From Trema orientale (lineage: Eukaryota > Streptophyta > Magnoliopsida > Rosales > Cannabaceae), in NCBI GenBank assembly GCA_002914845.1, contig JXTC01000576.1:2580-66579 (forward strand): a stretch of 64,000 bases of DNA, read 5' to 3'. Below the pieces are notes generated by a model. It saw only the letters and a program-made list of their open reading frames with translations, was not told the origin of the DNA and did no database searches. Position 1 is the first letter of the stretch. Every line of letters starts with the position of its first letter. Positions 11,042-24,450 of the stretch are shown here, in pieces. Made by a program: the position numbers and the translations under genes.

Positions 11042-12783
11042 GAAAAAACAAGGCCAATCAAACAAATATCATTACTTCTTTCAATTCCACATTCGTGCTT
11101 AGAATCTCTCTCATGGGAAATAATCCAACTGGTGAAGGATTGTCATTTATCTTAACAGCGAATCGCACCCTTATGGAGAACAGTCAGGGGGAATAGCTTG
11201 CGCTTGTTACTGAAAATGGGACTGCGAATGCAAATGGATCGTCCTCTCAAGCAGGAATTGTAGCAGTTGAATTTAACACCAGGAAGATTTTTCCAGATGT
11301 TGTTGATGACAACCACGTGGGGCTGGATATAAACGACGTCCACTCCATCAGTGAAGTTTCTCTTACTAATTATGGGGTCAATCTTTCAAGCAATACCGAT
11401 ATAAAAGTGCAAATTCAATATGATGTAAAGGTTATCAGTGTTTTTGTCAACAACGTAACGACTCCAGTCCTAACACGGCCTCTCAATCTCTCAGACTATC
11501 TTCCTAAGAATGTTTATGTTGGATTCTCGGGCTCCACAAGCCAAACCAATGTTCAGATGAATTGCATACATTCTCGGGAATTCCAGAGCTCGAACATAGA
11601 AGAGAATCCCAATCGGTTGTGGGTTTGGATTGGTGTGTCAGTAGCAGCCGTTTTGTTTGTTGGTGTTGCCTTTTGGTTATGCTGGACAAGACCATGTTGC
11701 AAGGAGGATCTTGAGGAGGCATATCCGATGATTGAAGAACAGATTCAAGGCTCCTCCATGGCCCCAAAGAAGTTCAAACTTAAGGAACTTAGAAGGGCAA
11801 CAATCAACTTTAACCCCAAGAACAAGCTTGGAAGAGGCGGGTTTGGAACTATCTATAAGGGAGTTATAGGAGATAAAGTGGTCGTTGTTAAGAGAGTCCC
11901 TAAGGATTCAAGTCGAGGGCAACAAGAGTTCATAGCAGAACTCACCACAATTGGCAGCCTTAGCCATCGAAATCTGGTGAAATTGATTGGATGGTGCTAT
12001 GAAAGACATGAGCTTCTTATTGTTTATGAGTTCATGCCGAATGGAAGCCTAGACAAGTTCATATTCTGTGATAAGAAGCTTGAAATGGAGATACCCGAAT
12101 TGAGCTGGAATAAAAGGTGCAACATAATACTTGGTGTGGCTCAGGCGCTAGATTACCTTCATAATGGTTCTGGGAAAAGAGTTCTTCATAGATACATAAA
12201 ATCAAGCAACGTAATGTTGGACTCGGAGTTTAACGCTTAGTTGGGAGACTTCGGACTGGCGCGTACCATTCAACGAGGCGAGCAAACACACCACACAATA
12301 AGGGAAATAGCAGGAACACTAGGCTACATGACTCCAAAATCATTTCTCATTGGCCATGCCATGGTGGAAACAGATGTTTATGTATTTGGAGTACTTGTGT
12401 TAGAAGTCATCAGTGGAAGAAAACCTGGGAAATAGAATGAAGATAATAGTTTCACCAATAGTATGGTACTTTGGATATGGGGACTATATAGCAATGGAAT
12501 GATTCTAGATGCTGTTGATTCCAGATTGAACGAGGAATTTGAAAATGATGAAATGGTGTGTATATTGTTATTGGGTTTGGCTTGTTGTCATCCAAATCCG
12601 CACGAGAGACCCTCCATGAGAACTATCTTGAAGGTTCCTATAGGGGAAGAGGATCTTCCAATGATGCCTGTTGAAGTCCCTGCTTTTGTTTGGCCATCTA
12701 TGTCTTTGTCCTTCAAAGAGGATGGTAAAACAACCAGCCATGCAGGCTAACTTACTCCATTCACGGAAATCATATTAAGATGA

Positions 12784-13010
12784 ATCAGAGAAAAAAAATT
12801 AAGGTATAAGAACTGCTTTTGTTGAGTGAAAACATATTGTAAGTATAGCAAGTTTGTTTAGCATAAAGGTCTGGTCTAAATCTACATAAATTAAAATTGA
12901 GTGTTGAGTTAAGTGTTGTAAAATAATTATTTTGGCTTGCTTGGATTATATTTTGTTCGAATAAAATGAAGGGTTTCTAAAATTTTTACCTATAAGACAA
13001 AAACAATTAC
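12784..13010 (+). other. 3' flank of LecRK copy 1
   Basis: This stretch resembles the 3' flank of LecRK copy 2, including 'gtgttgtaaaataat' near 12912 (compare 31324). That is consistent with a shared ancestral 3' UTR. No other feature is seen. Confidence 0.5.
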
Positions 13011-13427
13011 AAAAATACTGCGGGTCTTTTTTTTTTTTTTTCCAAATTATGTACCGCATTTTTTAGAAAAATGTCAATTTTTAAAGTGATTTGAGTAAAA
13101 TACCATTTTTTAAAAAATAGTAACCAGTAATCAGTTTTCAAATACTGATAACTAGTAACTAAAGGTATTTAAAATATAAAAAAGAAAAAGAAAAAACAAA
13201 AATATTTTAACTAGTAATAGAAATAGGAAAAATAATAAAAGTACAAAAAAGAGGGAAAAAACAACAAAAGAAAAAGAATGTATTACAACTAGTAACGGTA
13301 ACCTATTTCAAACATTGTAACCATTTTTAAAAATGATATTTTTTAAAAAAATAATTTTAAAAAATGACATTTTTCTAAAAAATGCGGTACAAAAGTTTGA
13401 AAAAAAAAATTGACTCATCGTATTTTT
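13011..13427. mobile_element. Long-TIR non-autonomous element A
   Basis: A perfect 25-base inverted repeat (13051-13075 and 13366-13390; GTACCGCATTTTTTAGAAAA plus 5 more bases) lies inside longer imperfect arms whose outer ends carry AAAAATAC. The centre holds degenerate AGTAACC/GGTAACC-type repeats. Related elements lie at 26290-26617 and probably 60591-62105. No coding capacity. The superfamily is uncertain; long arms suggest a Mutator-like origin, but I could not read a clean 9-bp target duplication. Confidence 0.6.
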
Positions 13428-15654
13428 CAAATTCCATTCAAAACAAGGCTGTGTATAGCCTAATTTCCTCTAAATTGAAAATGAAAACAAAGTTTTTTTT
13501 AACGTTTTCAACTTTCAAAAATAAGAAATATATTTGGAAAATTTTATTTTACTACTTACTTTTGAAAACAATTTGTAACTATTATCATAAAATTATGATA
13601 AAAAACTTTCAGAAATATCTAGTGAAAATCTAGTGAGAATATCAAGATAGTACGAGGAAATGGAAACTTAGCAAAGAATACATGGAGATAGATGAGGAGA
13701 GAGAATATGAATAAAAAATATCAAAAGAGAAATCAAGAGAAAATGAAGAGAGAGAATAGTGAAAAAGTAAATTAAGAGAGTACAATTAAAGATACAATGA
13801 TGAGAGAGAAAGTCAAATAACAATAATAGATGATATAAAATCAATAGAGAGTATGAGTAGATAAGAAACATAACCAAGAAACTAGAACAAGAGTAGAGAA
13901 AAAGTCAAGAGAAGATGAAAAGAGAGAGAGAGTATGAGAGACAAAGTTAAGAGAAAGAAAGTCAAAAAAGAGAACGAAACGAGACATGATAAGATATAGA
14001 AAGCTAGAAGACATTTATAGAATAAGGAAAAAGAAAATCAACAAAATCAACAGAGATAACTGTAAGAGAATATAATATCATGTACGATCAAAAAATATTT
14101 ATATAAATGATAAAAAAGAGAAAGGATAAGAAAACCCTTACATAGGTATAATTTTTATGGTTATTTCAGTAATTTTATTGGAGACACTTTAGAACTCTAA
14201 GAGTCTAATAATATATTCGATTTAATACGTATGCTTTCTGGAAAAGACAAAGCGGCAATTTTATACTTTAGGGAAGAAGAAAGAAGAGTAAGATCAGGGT
14301 TTACTATAACAAATTATTTAGACTTAATTATGAGGTAAATTAGCTTTAATCCCTTAAGTATTCATACATTAGTTTGTTTTGGAGATTAATGTATAGGATT
14401 TGGGTGTTGATTTATACATTAATAATCTAAAATTTTAAGGAGGGGTTTGATATAGGATAAACTCTCTTGCTTTTAGGATTCAAATAAGATAAAGTTTGAA
14501 TAATTAAGTTCGGTAAATAGAGAGTTATAGACTTTCCCTTTAAAAAAAAAAAAGAAGTGCTCAACAAAGATAGAAAACGCACAAGTAATTACAACTAGAT
14601 TTATAGAGACTTCTAGTTGTCTAATCAAATATTTGGCATGATTGGAAATCTTATTATAATACCCCATAGTTTAACTATATTATCATATACAGTCAAACTA
14701 TGAAATATTATTATTTTTTAAACTATATCTTTAGTTTTATAACAAGGTGGGCAAATTTGAACTTTCCAAAACCTGTAAACAAAAGCAACTGTACGACATT
14801 TCTTATTAAAAGTGTCTTTATAAAATGTACAAACAAAAGATGTTTTCACTAGTCTATTTTGCCATAAGCACTAGTATTTACATTACACCAAAATATCTTA
14901 AAATAAAAATATCGCCCACAGGTCAAGCTCGTCCACATCTGTATGATCATGGTGACAAAAGGCAAGCCAGGTAACCAGCTACTCAACACTAAAATGTGCC
15001 CCATCATCTGCATTATAAGACTAAAATGAGCTAAAGCTCAGTAAGTAAAAACTATGCATGCTCATGTATACTTTAAAATCTTATTAAGACCATTGTACAC
15101 TTTTCTTTCTTAAACATTTGAGTCCATGCATTTTCTTTAAAAAAACTTATAGTTAGGCCCCTTAGTATATTGCTAGTTCTGTAAGTCGAAAGGCCGTGAT
15201 AACATTGGGCAAAAACTCTGGCCAAGAATAAAAATAAGGTGCGACTGTCGTGTGAGGTTTTTAAAAACTCCTTCCCTCATTAAAGGAGCATCCTACACCG
15301 TGCTAATCTTGTCCCACTTCAACGAGACACATCATAAGATAAGCAAGTCCTACTTCAATGGGAGAGTCAGCATCAACAGACTTACCTACCCAGCTCCAAT
15401 AGACTAGCTTGAAACTTAACTTATAAAATTGGTACAATGGTACTTACTTTTAAATACTCTGTAATGAAATTCTCAGTTTGCATGCAAGACGTGCCATGTA
15501 TATGCCATTTCATAACTTTCACGAATAAGTAAGTTTCACATAATAATATCTTCCGTGTAATTCTTGTGACGAGTTGTAAGTCTTTACTTACCTCGTATCT
15601 TGAATAGAAATTAATAATAGAAAGGGTCAATATCCTCTAGAGACTGGTGTGTTA
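13428..15654. other. Spacer with purine-rich tract and unassigned repeat-like sequence
   Basis: 13640-14110 is strongly purine-rich (GA/AAG motifs) and resembles 31990-32340 downstream of LecRK copy 2. From about 14750 to 15650 the sequence becomes mixed in composition and looks like the non-coding part of a retrotransposon, continuing after the hAT MITE at 16238. No protein is recognisable. Confidence 0.4.
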
Positions 15655-15662
15655 ATCACCTG

Positions 15663-16229
15663 TAGGGCTGGCAATTTTCTACACGACACGACGATACGAC
15701 TCGAAAACGACACGAAATAAACGGGTTTGGGTGACCCATTTAATTTTCGTGTCAATTTCGGGTTGACACGTGTAACACGTATAATAAACGGGTGGGTTTC
15801 GGATCAACCCGCTTAACCCGAAAATGACCCGTGTAACCCGTTTAATTAAACGTGTCGTTTTCATGTCGTGTCACCACGACACTAATACGACACATTTATT
15901 AATATTTTAATATATTAAACGTGATTTTAATTAATTCTATGCATATTTATAGGAGTAAAATTAAATTAAGTAGTTATAATCGTGTTAAATTAGAATAATC
16001 GTGTCAATTTTGAATAATCGTGTCAAACGGGTCATAATATGACACATGACACGTTTATTAAACGGGTTACACGTGTCGTGTCGTGTTACACGTGTATTAA
16101 TCGTGTCGTGTTTGGGTTTAAATTTTTGACACGTTTATTAATCGTGTCGTGTTCGGGTTAGGTGTTATCGTGTCGTGTCGTAATCGTGTCGACCCGAACA
16201 CGACACGATAACACGAATTGCCAGCCCTA
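15663..16229. mobile_element. hAT-type MITE with 8-bp target duplication
   Basis: Ends TAGGGCTGGCAATT and AATTGCCAGCCCTA are perfect inverted repeats. The 8-bp duplication ATCACCTG is at 15655-15662 and 16230-16237. The interior is packed with ACACGACACG / CGTGTCGTGT motifs in both orientations, as in hAT subterminal transposase-binding regions. There is no open reading frame of interest. Length is 567 bases. Confidence 0.93.
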
Positions 16230-16237
16230 ATCACCTG

Positions 16238-19200
16238 TCATAAATTACTGTTATTCAATATGCACATTTAGCCAAAAGAATGCATTAAGATACTTGAACA
16301 AGACTGAAATCACAACTTTCACCAAATTAGAAAACTTGATCATAAAATGACTCGGAAGTATACAAATCACTTAAGGTACTTGGTAGTCAATAACTAGCAT
16401 TGAAAAACTATTCAAAAGTATTAAAATATAATAGTAGTTCATTAATATAAAAATGATCTAAAATGACACATAATCTTGTAAAACTAGTCCATTTGCCTCT
16501 GAATGGTGCCATTTTAGTTTAAAAATATTGGGACAATACCTCCCCTATTTTTAGGACATTCTCACATAATTAAAATCATGGTTTTAAACCTGCAGTAATA
16601 TTTTACAAACCGATTTCCACATGTACACCTCAAAGAGAATTACTTAGAATGATATAAGCACACTTGAACTCTTTTTCGGTTCAAGCAAAATTTAAAACTA
16701 CTTTTACACTTGTGTATCATTACAACCAGCAACTAAATGAGTGTAATAAATAATAAGATCAATAAAATATACACTCCAAGTTTAAAAAATCAGATTACAA
16801 ATATAGAAAACTTAATCTACTACACATGAAAACATTTAAATCCACAAATAGCAAACTTGGGGCTTTAGGTCTAACTTTAATCATCCACTTAAATTCTATA
16901 TTTCTAGCAATATATAAGTTTTCTAGGACTTTTATCCATCAAATAAAAGCTTTGGTTTAAGGGCTGCAGCAAGAAAAATCAACAACAAACTCGAAATCCC
17001 AATTAGGCCTCACCTTGACTAGTTTGAGCTTTTGTTGAAGCTCTTACCCTCTACCTTCACCAAACTGATTCTCAAGGCTTGGAATTAGATTTTAGGACTC
17101 AAGAAGACCTGAAAGAACCATTATTTAAGTGGTATCAAGTGGAAAATTGAAATAAGAAAATAAAACCTAAGAAGAAGAACTATTAGAACTACCTTGACTA
17201 GTTTTGATCTTGCTTTCTAGAGCTCCAACTTGAGTTCTACCACTTGGAAACTCTTGGATATGGCTAAAAGGAGTTGAAAGAAGTGTAGAAAGGTGTTGGA
17301 GAGGTCTAGGTCATGGCTGGAGAGAAAGATAAAGAAAATGACCAGATTTGATCTAAAAGTGATACTTAATGACTAAGAAATTGCATAACTTAAATTCTGA
17401 GGGGTATTTTGGATATTTTGCACATTGCTTTCTATGTGTCAAGCTCTAAAACATCTTTAGCATAGTCACCATGTTGCTGGTCATTCTTATACACTGAAGT
17501 GTAGACAAAGTTGGTGAATCCTAGCTTAGAAAGTGAAAACTAGTCATACTTTGACCTATAATCCCATGTGACAGGTCTTATTGTAATCTAGTGAAACCTA
17601 GCCCCATAACCAATCGTTAAACATAAAAATAAGTCCATTAGACTCTAATTAATAATGCAAACATAGTATTAGCACTTAATAATTAGAATGCACAAAAAAG
17701 ACATTACGCGATTAAGCTGAATCTAAGCTAGCTTAGTGCATTAAAACACAAATCAGTGTCATGAATGCTACCTCGTGCTTACCTGGAGCCGACAAATAAA
17801 ATGCTATAAATAAATCCTAAACATTGAATTAAAGCTATCTGACGTATTAAACACATAGTAAATTCGGCTCCGTAAAGCATGAAAATTACATTTTACTGAA
17901 AAACTACTTTTTGACCAAGCTATCAATAAACATAATTTTAATGTATGTGCATATAATATTGCTTTAATAAATATCTTCTTTGTTCTTTTAGCACACCGAG
18001 CTCTTTCTCTAAGGGTATTGAACCTTTACACTGTATTGGGACACTTCGACAATCATTAGTATAATAACATGTATGTATAAGCACATAACATAAGGAATAA
18101 TTATGTTACTATGAAACTGGTATTAATGACTTCTAGATGCCTAATATACAATTAGAATATGTTTATTATTGGCTTAGTATGCATATGAGAATCTTGGGCA
18201 CCACACTTATCGAATAAGATTTCTAATGATATATACAGATCATCAAAATTAGAGTTATTACCAAGCAATTATGGCCTGCTGAAGTGGGGCACTATGAATT
18301 TGAAAATTTTGAAATGTTTGGCATTTTTAGCAAATTGTGACAGTGCCTTGCGGGCTGCATAGGGCTCATCTATAGATCCTATAGTCATATTTCCAGCATG
18401 TATATGACCATAATTGCTTGTAGAACTTATCCCCCAAGTTTGGTAATTTTCAGAGATATGTTAGAATTGTTGTGAATTGTGAGAATTGATATTATTCGAA
18501 CAAACTATAGAGTTGACCATTGAAATTGCATGAGCTATAAGTAGTCATTATTTCTAGTGCAATTAGAGTATGATTTTACTTATTTGACATTTGTATATTA
18601 TTTATGTGATAATAGATGTTTGAGAGGTTATGTTGATTATTTTGGTTAAATATGTTGATCTTTTTTAGTACTTTCATTTGTATAATAATCAAATATGTTA
18701 TTATTTATAATAAATTAACTCATGTTTAGAAAGTGTTTTCTTAAATAATTCAATTCAAGTGAAAATTTAGTTTTTGCAAATGAGACTATTTATTGAAAGA
18801 AAATTGTTATATTGGACATAATCATTTTTATAAAAGATAATATGTTTTATTTGATAATTGTTTTATACTGAATTATGGATCAAGTATATAAAATTATTTT
18901 TGAATGTGATCACATTTAAATTGTTTTGAATGATTACATTGTTACAATGAGATTGAAGTGAAATTATATCTAAATTGTTATTGTATATGAATGTATTTAA
19001 AAACTCTCTTAAGTGATTATGTAACATATATTTTTTCTACATGAGTTATATATGGATAGTATGTACTGAATATGTACCTAACTACAACACTTAAATATAG
19101 TGAATGTGGACCTAGCTACTAGGTTGAGTGTAGTTTATGTAGACCTAACTACACAAGTTGAGTGTAGTGAATGTAAACTTAGTTACAGAGGTTAAGTGTG

Positions 19201-20000
19201 ACCATAATCATCCAAAACTGTTGAGAATTCCTTTAAAAGTATTATCGATTATTGAATGAGTTTGAAATAATGTATTTTGAAATTTAATCCTCTTTTTATT
19301 AAATTACTTACAATTCATTTTAGTTTGATTATTTTGAAAGGTACTAAATTCTTAAACTAACTTTGTATCTAAAATGGTTATCAAACATTTACAAATTATA
19401 TACATGTGATCCAGATAATTAAGGTTACTAGATACTTACTGAGTTTTTAGCTTATTTTTATATATTTTTTTTAATCTCAGATTTTGAGGATCATCAGTGA
19501 AAGGATTGGCCAGAGGATAACTTAACTAGTAATAATTAGGATGCATTGGAATTCATGATTAGAAAAGGGAAAGTCGTTCTCATATATTGAGAAAATATGA
19601 GGACTCGAAATGTCGATTAGTACTAATTTATTAGATTATAGTTTGTAATTTTTATAATTGATTTTGAATATTTGGAGACTTATATTTATTATTGGGTTAT
19701 ACATCAATAATCAATATTTATTAGAGATTAACTATTCATGATTATATTAGATTATAGATAGATGTCTTGCGTGCTTAAAAGGCTATACTTTATGGATTTT
19801 GTGGCGCACATCCTCAGAATTGGGGCATGATAGAGAAAAAGATAAATGACTAGAGATAATGTTAAAATAGAGGATAAAGAGAGGGAATGAGAGGATAAGG
19901 AAAGAGAGAGTGAGAGGAAGAGAGAATGGAGAAAGAAAATCAATAAAAGAAATTCAAAAAAAAATTAGGTATTTTTAATTTTTGTACTTTGTTTTTTAGA
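16238..20000. other. Gene-free spacer, unassigned repeat-like sequence
   Basis: No recognisable coding sequence on either strand. The first part (to about 17600) seems to continue the sequence left of the hAT MITE. A short tandem repeat of about 37 bases ('gacctaRctac...gttgagtgtagt') runs from about 19070 to 19205 in three to four imperfect copies. A purine-rich stretch lies at 19820-19980. Confidence 0.4.
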
Positions 20001-21414
20001 AAATAAATATAATAGAAATTTTATTCCCAACCTTTAGGTGTTTTGGCATATTAGACTCCAGACTCCACCCTTTTTATTCATGATATTTAAATCCCTAACC
20101 TTATAAACTTGGAATAATCAAGTTACTTGTATCTTGGGAGCATTATGAGATGAGTAGCTGAGAATATAGCTTGCAGATATAGAATCTATTCTTTCCATTA
20201 GGAAGCTAGAAAGATGATTCTCTTATGTATTAATTCAGAACTTGAACAGTTTAAGTACTCAATTTATATTAGATTTATAAATTAATTATGTATTGGAGAA
20301 TCAATATTACACAAGGATAAACATGTAATTGGAGAGGTAAACGGAATATGATATAGCTCTAATTATGAATTGTCTATGGAGGATTAAACTACATGTAATG
20401 ATTAAATCGATGGACTGCTCGTTATTTTCTGAGTAAATTAACTATGTAACTTTAAGAGTGCAATTCTAGATTTTTAGTAGAGTAATACTTGAATTAATAC
20501 TGGAACTAATAAATTAGACAAATTAATTAAACAGTTTAATTAATTGTCGTAATTTATTGGAGCTTGAATTACAGGTCCATAGGTACCCAATTCCACCTCT
20601 TACAAATACTGTATTGGATATTACATTATTTCTGTTATTGCATACTTTGTCTAGATAAATTATTTATCTATAATAATTAATAATTGTTATTAATTAATTA
20701 ATTAATTAATTTAAATTTATAGAGGGATAAGTTTCCTAATTTGTTTAAATTTTGAATTTAAAAAATATCTAATTATCAGATAATTAGATAAACAGAAATT
20801 AGGAAACTGACTAAAGCTTACTTATTTAGATATATATATAAATTAGTTAATTAGATTAATTAATTTAAATATATATATGCATAAATCTATAAACTTTACG
20901 TTTGAAAGCTAAAAAACGTACGGTTTCTTTACTAAAAAAGGGTTTTCATACATATATATATTAATTTGATTAATATATTATTTATTAAATAATTTATAAA
21001 TATTTATATATAAGATGAAACCTTAAGAGAATATAATCACGTATTATTTTCTACAGAGCCTTCATAAACTAGAGAGAAAAAGAAAAGAGTCTTCTTATTC
21101 TTTATAGAACAAACTCTTGCAATCTCATGTGTTGAGAATATTGCAAATACCTAAAATTTGAGTTTAAAAAATTGTACGCAACGCCCACACGTTCATCCAG
21201 TTGTGCTTGAGGCTTGGATTGGAAGATCGTGGTTTAGAAGATAGAAAAACTAGGATCCGCTGATAGACTACAAGAGGTATTAGATCTATTATCTTTGTAT
21301 GTTTCTGTTTGCTATGAATTAATATTATGCACTCATACAGTCAATTATTTTGAGAAAATTTTTTATTGTTCCTGGACCAATCTTCCGCTATGAAACTTGT
21401 TTTAAAACCCAACA
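20001..21414 (+). repeat. Probable solo LTR or LTR fragment (copia-like)
   Basis: The right end has the composition and wording of a plant copia LTR terminus ('ccaatcttccgctatgaaac' near 21376, then AAAACCCAACA ending at 21414), preceded by 'cgcaacgcccacacgttc' at about 21179. I could not identify the left end or a target duplication, so the start is nominal. Nothing coding lies inside; an ATTA repeat is at 20690-20715. Confidence 0.4.
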
Positions 21415-21531
21415 ATATAGACCATATAAGACTGACCGTGGATACTTTTTAAAGTAACTGGGAAACTGGGACATTTTGAGTATAGGTTTCGCAAATTATT
21501 TTGATTCTATGACAACATCATTGGTATTTTG

Positions 21532-22583
21532 TGTTGAAAAATAGATGTGTTACACCATTTTAATTAGTCATTTTGAGACAAAATTATGAGTGGGACCCAC
21601 TTTATATTAGTGAGAGGTCATTCCTGATATGTATTCTCCTCCGCAAATACGTGAAATTCAAGATTTACTTGCTCAAAATGGTAATGCGGTGAATAAGAAA
21701 TTGTCACCCAAAGTGAGCTAAGTGAGAAAGAAAAAGAGTGAGAATTTGCTAAAGGCCCACATAAAAAGGGAACACAAACCAAGAGATATTTATATAGAGT
21801 TTCCCAACTTTTAATTAGTAACTTGATAAGCTGAGAGGCTCTTTCTTGCACGAGCATGCAGGGGGGGGTGCAAAGCATGGGCTGGACAGCATGCGCTAGT
21901 GTACACCTGCACCAAAAATATTTGGCTTTAACATTTTTAGGCTTTATGGATAGGATTGATGGCAGATACCCCCTTGAGCACTATAAAAGAAGAGCTCCTC
22001 TTCACTTCTCAACACACAAAATAACAATCTGATCTCTCCTTTCTCTCTCGTTTGCTCTGTGGCGGTTTGCTTCCATTAGTTGGTAGTTAGAGTTTGGGTG
22101 TTTTGGTGAGGTCGAGCTCTATAGCTAATTCTGTCGTAGTTTTGTGATTGAGTTTGGGCACTGCTCAGTTCGTTAGAAATAGCAAGTCGGTGCAACGTTG
22201 CTATTCGTAAATCGTTTTATCCTGGGAGACAGACGACGTTAGAATTCCTCTAAGCACCCCAGTGAGGAGGCGTAACTGTTTTAAGAAAATTTTGTGAAAC
22301 ACAAGACTCAACTTGGTTTTCTTAAACTCCTTTATTATTTTGGTTATTACTATCATGATTATTATTATAGTAAATTAATTGTGCTTTAATTTGCCATATT
22401 ATTTGCTTTATTTTTTTATGATAATTGTTATTATCCTAGTTTTAGTTAATTAATTGTGATTTATTTAGTTTTTACATCATATGTTATAATCAAATTATAT
22501 GTGATTTCTCTTTTATTTAATATTACTAGAATATTCATATTATTGATATAATATTATTGTATTTTCATTTCTAGATTTATTAT
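21532..22583 (+). repeat. Left LTR of copia element 2
   Basis: It aligns with 25033 onwards up to 'ttctagatttatta' at about 22583. Beyond that the left copy continues differently, so its true end may lie further right. It holds TATAAAA at about 21982-21988 in 'gagcactataaaagaag'. Confidence 0.75.
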
Positions 22584-22877
22584 TACTTCCTATAATTTTC
22601 TAACATTCTTAAAATAGTTATATACTTTTATCTGTTATTGTTCTATATAATATATTTGGAATTGTATATTGTGATTGGAGATATTTCTTTAATAAATTGT
22701 GATAATTGAACAATTACGATTTAGATAAATTCTGTCTAAGAAGGCTGGATTTTAAATGGGACCGTTTGTGACCCCTCCGTGGTCTTTCCTGGGAGTTTGT
22801 CTATTGTGTAATATTTAATTATTGTCGTTTATTTCTATAAAAAGAAATCTCATTAGATTTGCTATTCTTTTTCAGAA

Positions 22878-24264
22878 ATGACAATTGATTCAAACAATAT
22901 TGTTGTGGCCCAAAGGTCTACGCTTGTTGTGGCCCATGTGCCTGCTCCTGTTTAGCTTAAGTGCCAACCTCTACTGTGACTCCGGTGGTACCAACAGTGC
23001 ACTATGGAGAGAAACCTAAGAAGTTCAATGGGTTGAACTTCAAAATGTGGTAACAAAAGATGTTATTCTATCTGATCACTTTAAACCTTATGAGGTTCTT
23101 GACTGAGGAGGTTCTAAAAGCCAATGAAAATGAGCAAGACTTCCAAGTTATTACTGCAGTTGATGCTTGGAAACAGTCTGACTACCTGCGTCATAACTAT
23201 GAAATGAACAGTTTGATCGATTCTTTATATAACGTATATCGTAATAAGAAGATAGCAAGGAATTATAGGAGTCACTAGACCATAAATATAAGACTGATGA
23301 TGTTGTATCTAAGAAATTTGTGATGGGACATTTCCTAGACTTTAAAATGGTCGACTCTAAAACAGTAATCAGTCAGGTTCAAGAGTTTTAATTGATTTTC
23401 CATGAGATTTAGGCTGAGGAGATGGTCATATGTGAACCATACTAAGTAGCTACTATCATTGAAAAGCTACCCCCTGCATAGTATGATTTCAAGAGCTACC
23501 TCAAAGACAAGCAAAAAGTAATGAATCTTGAAGAGCTTGTTGTTCAACTTGGCATTGAGGAAGACAATAGACATGCTAAAAAGTCAGGAGTATCGTCCAC
23601 TACGCCTGTGGCTAAGGCAAATGTTGTAGAATATTCTCAAATGCTCTAAAGCCAAAAAGAATAAACAGAAAAGGCCAAGCCAGAAATTAGGGCCAAAGGT
23701 GGAGTAGGAAAGAAGCAGAAATTCCAAGGGAAGTGCTTCAACTGTGACAAGATGTGTCACAAGGCTTCAAACTGTCGACTTCCAAAGAAGAAGAATAATG
23801 AAGCCAACATAGAAAATAAAATCACACAAGATATTTCTGACATAGACCATTGCGCAGTAGTTTCTGAAGTGTACTTAGTTGAGTTCAACCCCAAGGAATG
23901 GTGGCTTGACACCGGTGACACTTTGCATGTATGCTCAGACAAAGGTTTTTTCACTTCCTTTAAACTAGTTAAGAATGAGGAGAAGCCATTTGTAGGAAAC
24001 TCTGCAATGTCCACTATCGAAGGCCAAGGCAAAGTGGTCTTGAAGATGACCTCTAGGAAGGAGCTAACTCTGAATGATGTGATATATGTGCTAGAGATCC
24101 GAAAAAACTTAGTGTCTGGTTCGTTGTTGGATAAATGTGAGAAAAAAGCAGAATGGCTCCACCACTTCTTAGAGGATATTCCAAGATGGCCAAAGTCCGT
24201 GTCTGCAATTTGCATACATGGTGATAGTCAATGTGTAATTGAAAGAGTACTTAGCAATATGTAC

Positions 24265-24309
<45 letters not shown>

Positions 24310-24450
24310 AAACTACTCTCAACTGGGGTTATCTCTGTAGACTACGTAAAATCAAAAGATAATATTGCGGATCTACTAACCAAAGGATTAACTAGAAAGT
24401 TAGTTGAAAAGTCATCGAGGGGAATAGGATTAAAGCCCATAAAAAAATAA
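22878..24450 (+). pseudogene. Copia gag-protease joined directly to RNase H terminus
   Basis: The gag begins at an ATG at 22878 and includes 'FNGLNFKMW' near 23025. It is broken by several stops and at least one frameshift. The zinc knuckle C-x2-C-x4-H-x4-C ([14 protein letters not shown]) lies at about 23737-23780 and a protease motif WWLDTGDT at about 23900. After '[18 protein letters not shown]' the frame runs without interruption into an RNase H C-terminal segment ('[12 protein letters not shown]' and '[19 protein letters not shown]'). The integrase and reverse transcriptase are missing. From 23752 to 24450 this fused frame is open over 232 codons. Confidence 0.85.

Larger units (their letters stand above)
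4128..12783 (+). pseudogene. LecRK-S.5-like receptor kinase pseudogene, copy 1, split by a copia element
   Basis: The two parts, 4128-4394 and 11047-12783, continue the same frame once the copia element and one copy of its 5-bp duplication are set aside. The order is signal peptide, legume-type lectin domain, transmembrane segment (about 11620-11690) and kinase. Five in-frame stops replace sense codons of the intact paralogues: TGA at 4386 (Trp), TAG at 11194 (Trp), TAG at 12238 (Lys before the DFG motif), TAG at 12433 (Gln) and TAA at 12748 (Gln). The catalytic loop reads HRY instead of HRD (Tyr codon 12193-12195), and the APE motif reads TPK. No frameshift is seen, so decay is by point mutation plus the insertion. 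The start ATG at 4128 matches the ATG used by the intact copies. It cannot make a working kinase. Confidence 0.93.
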
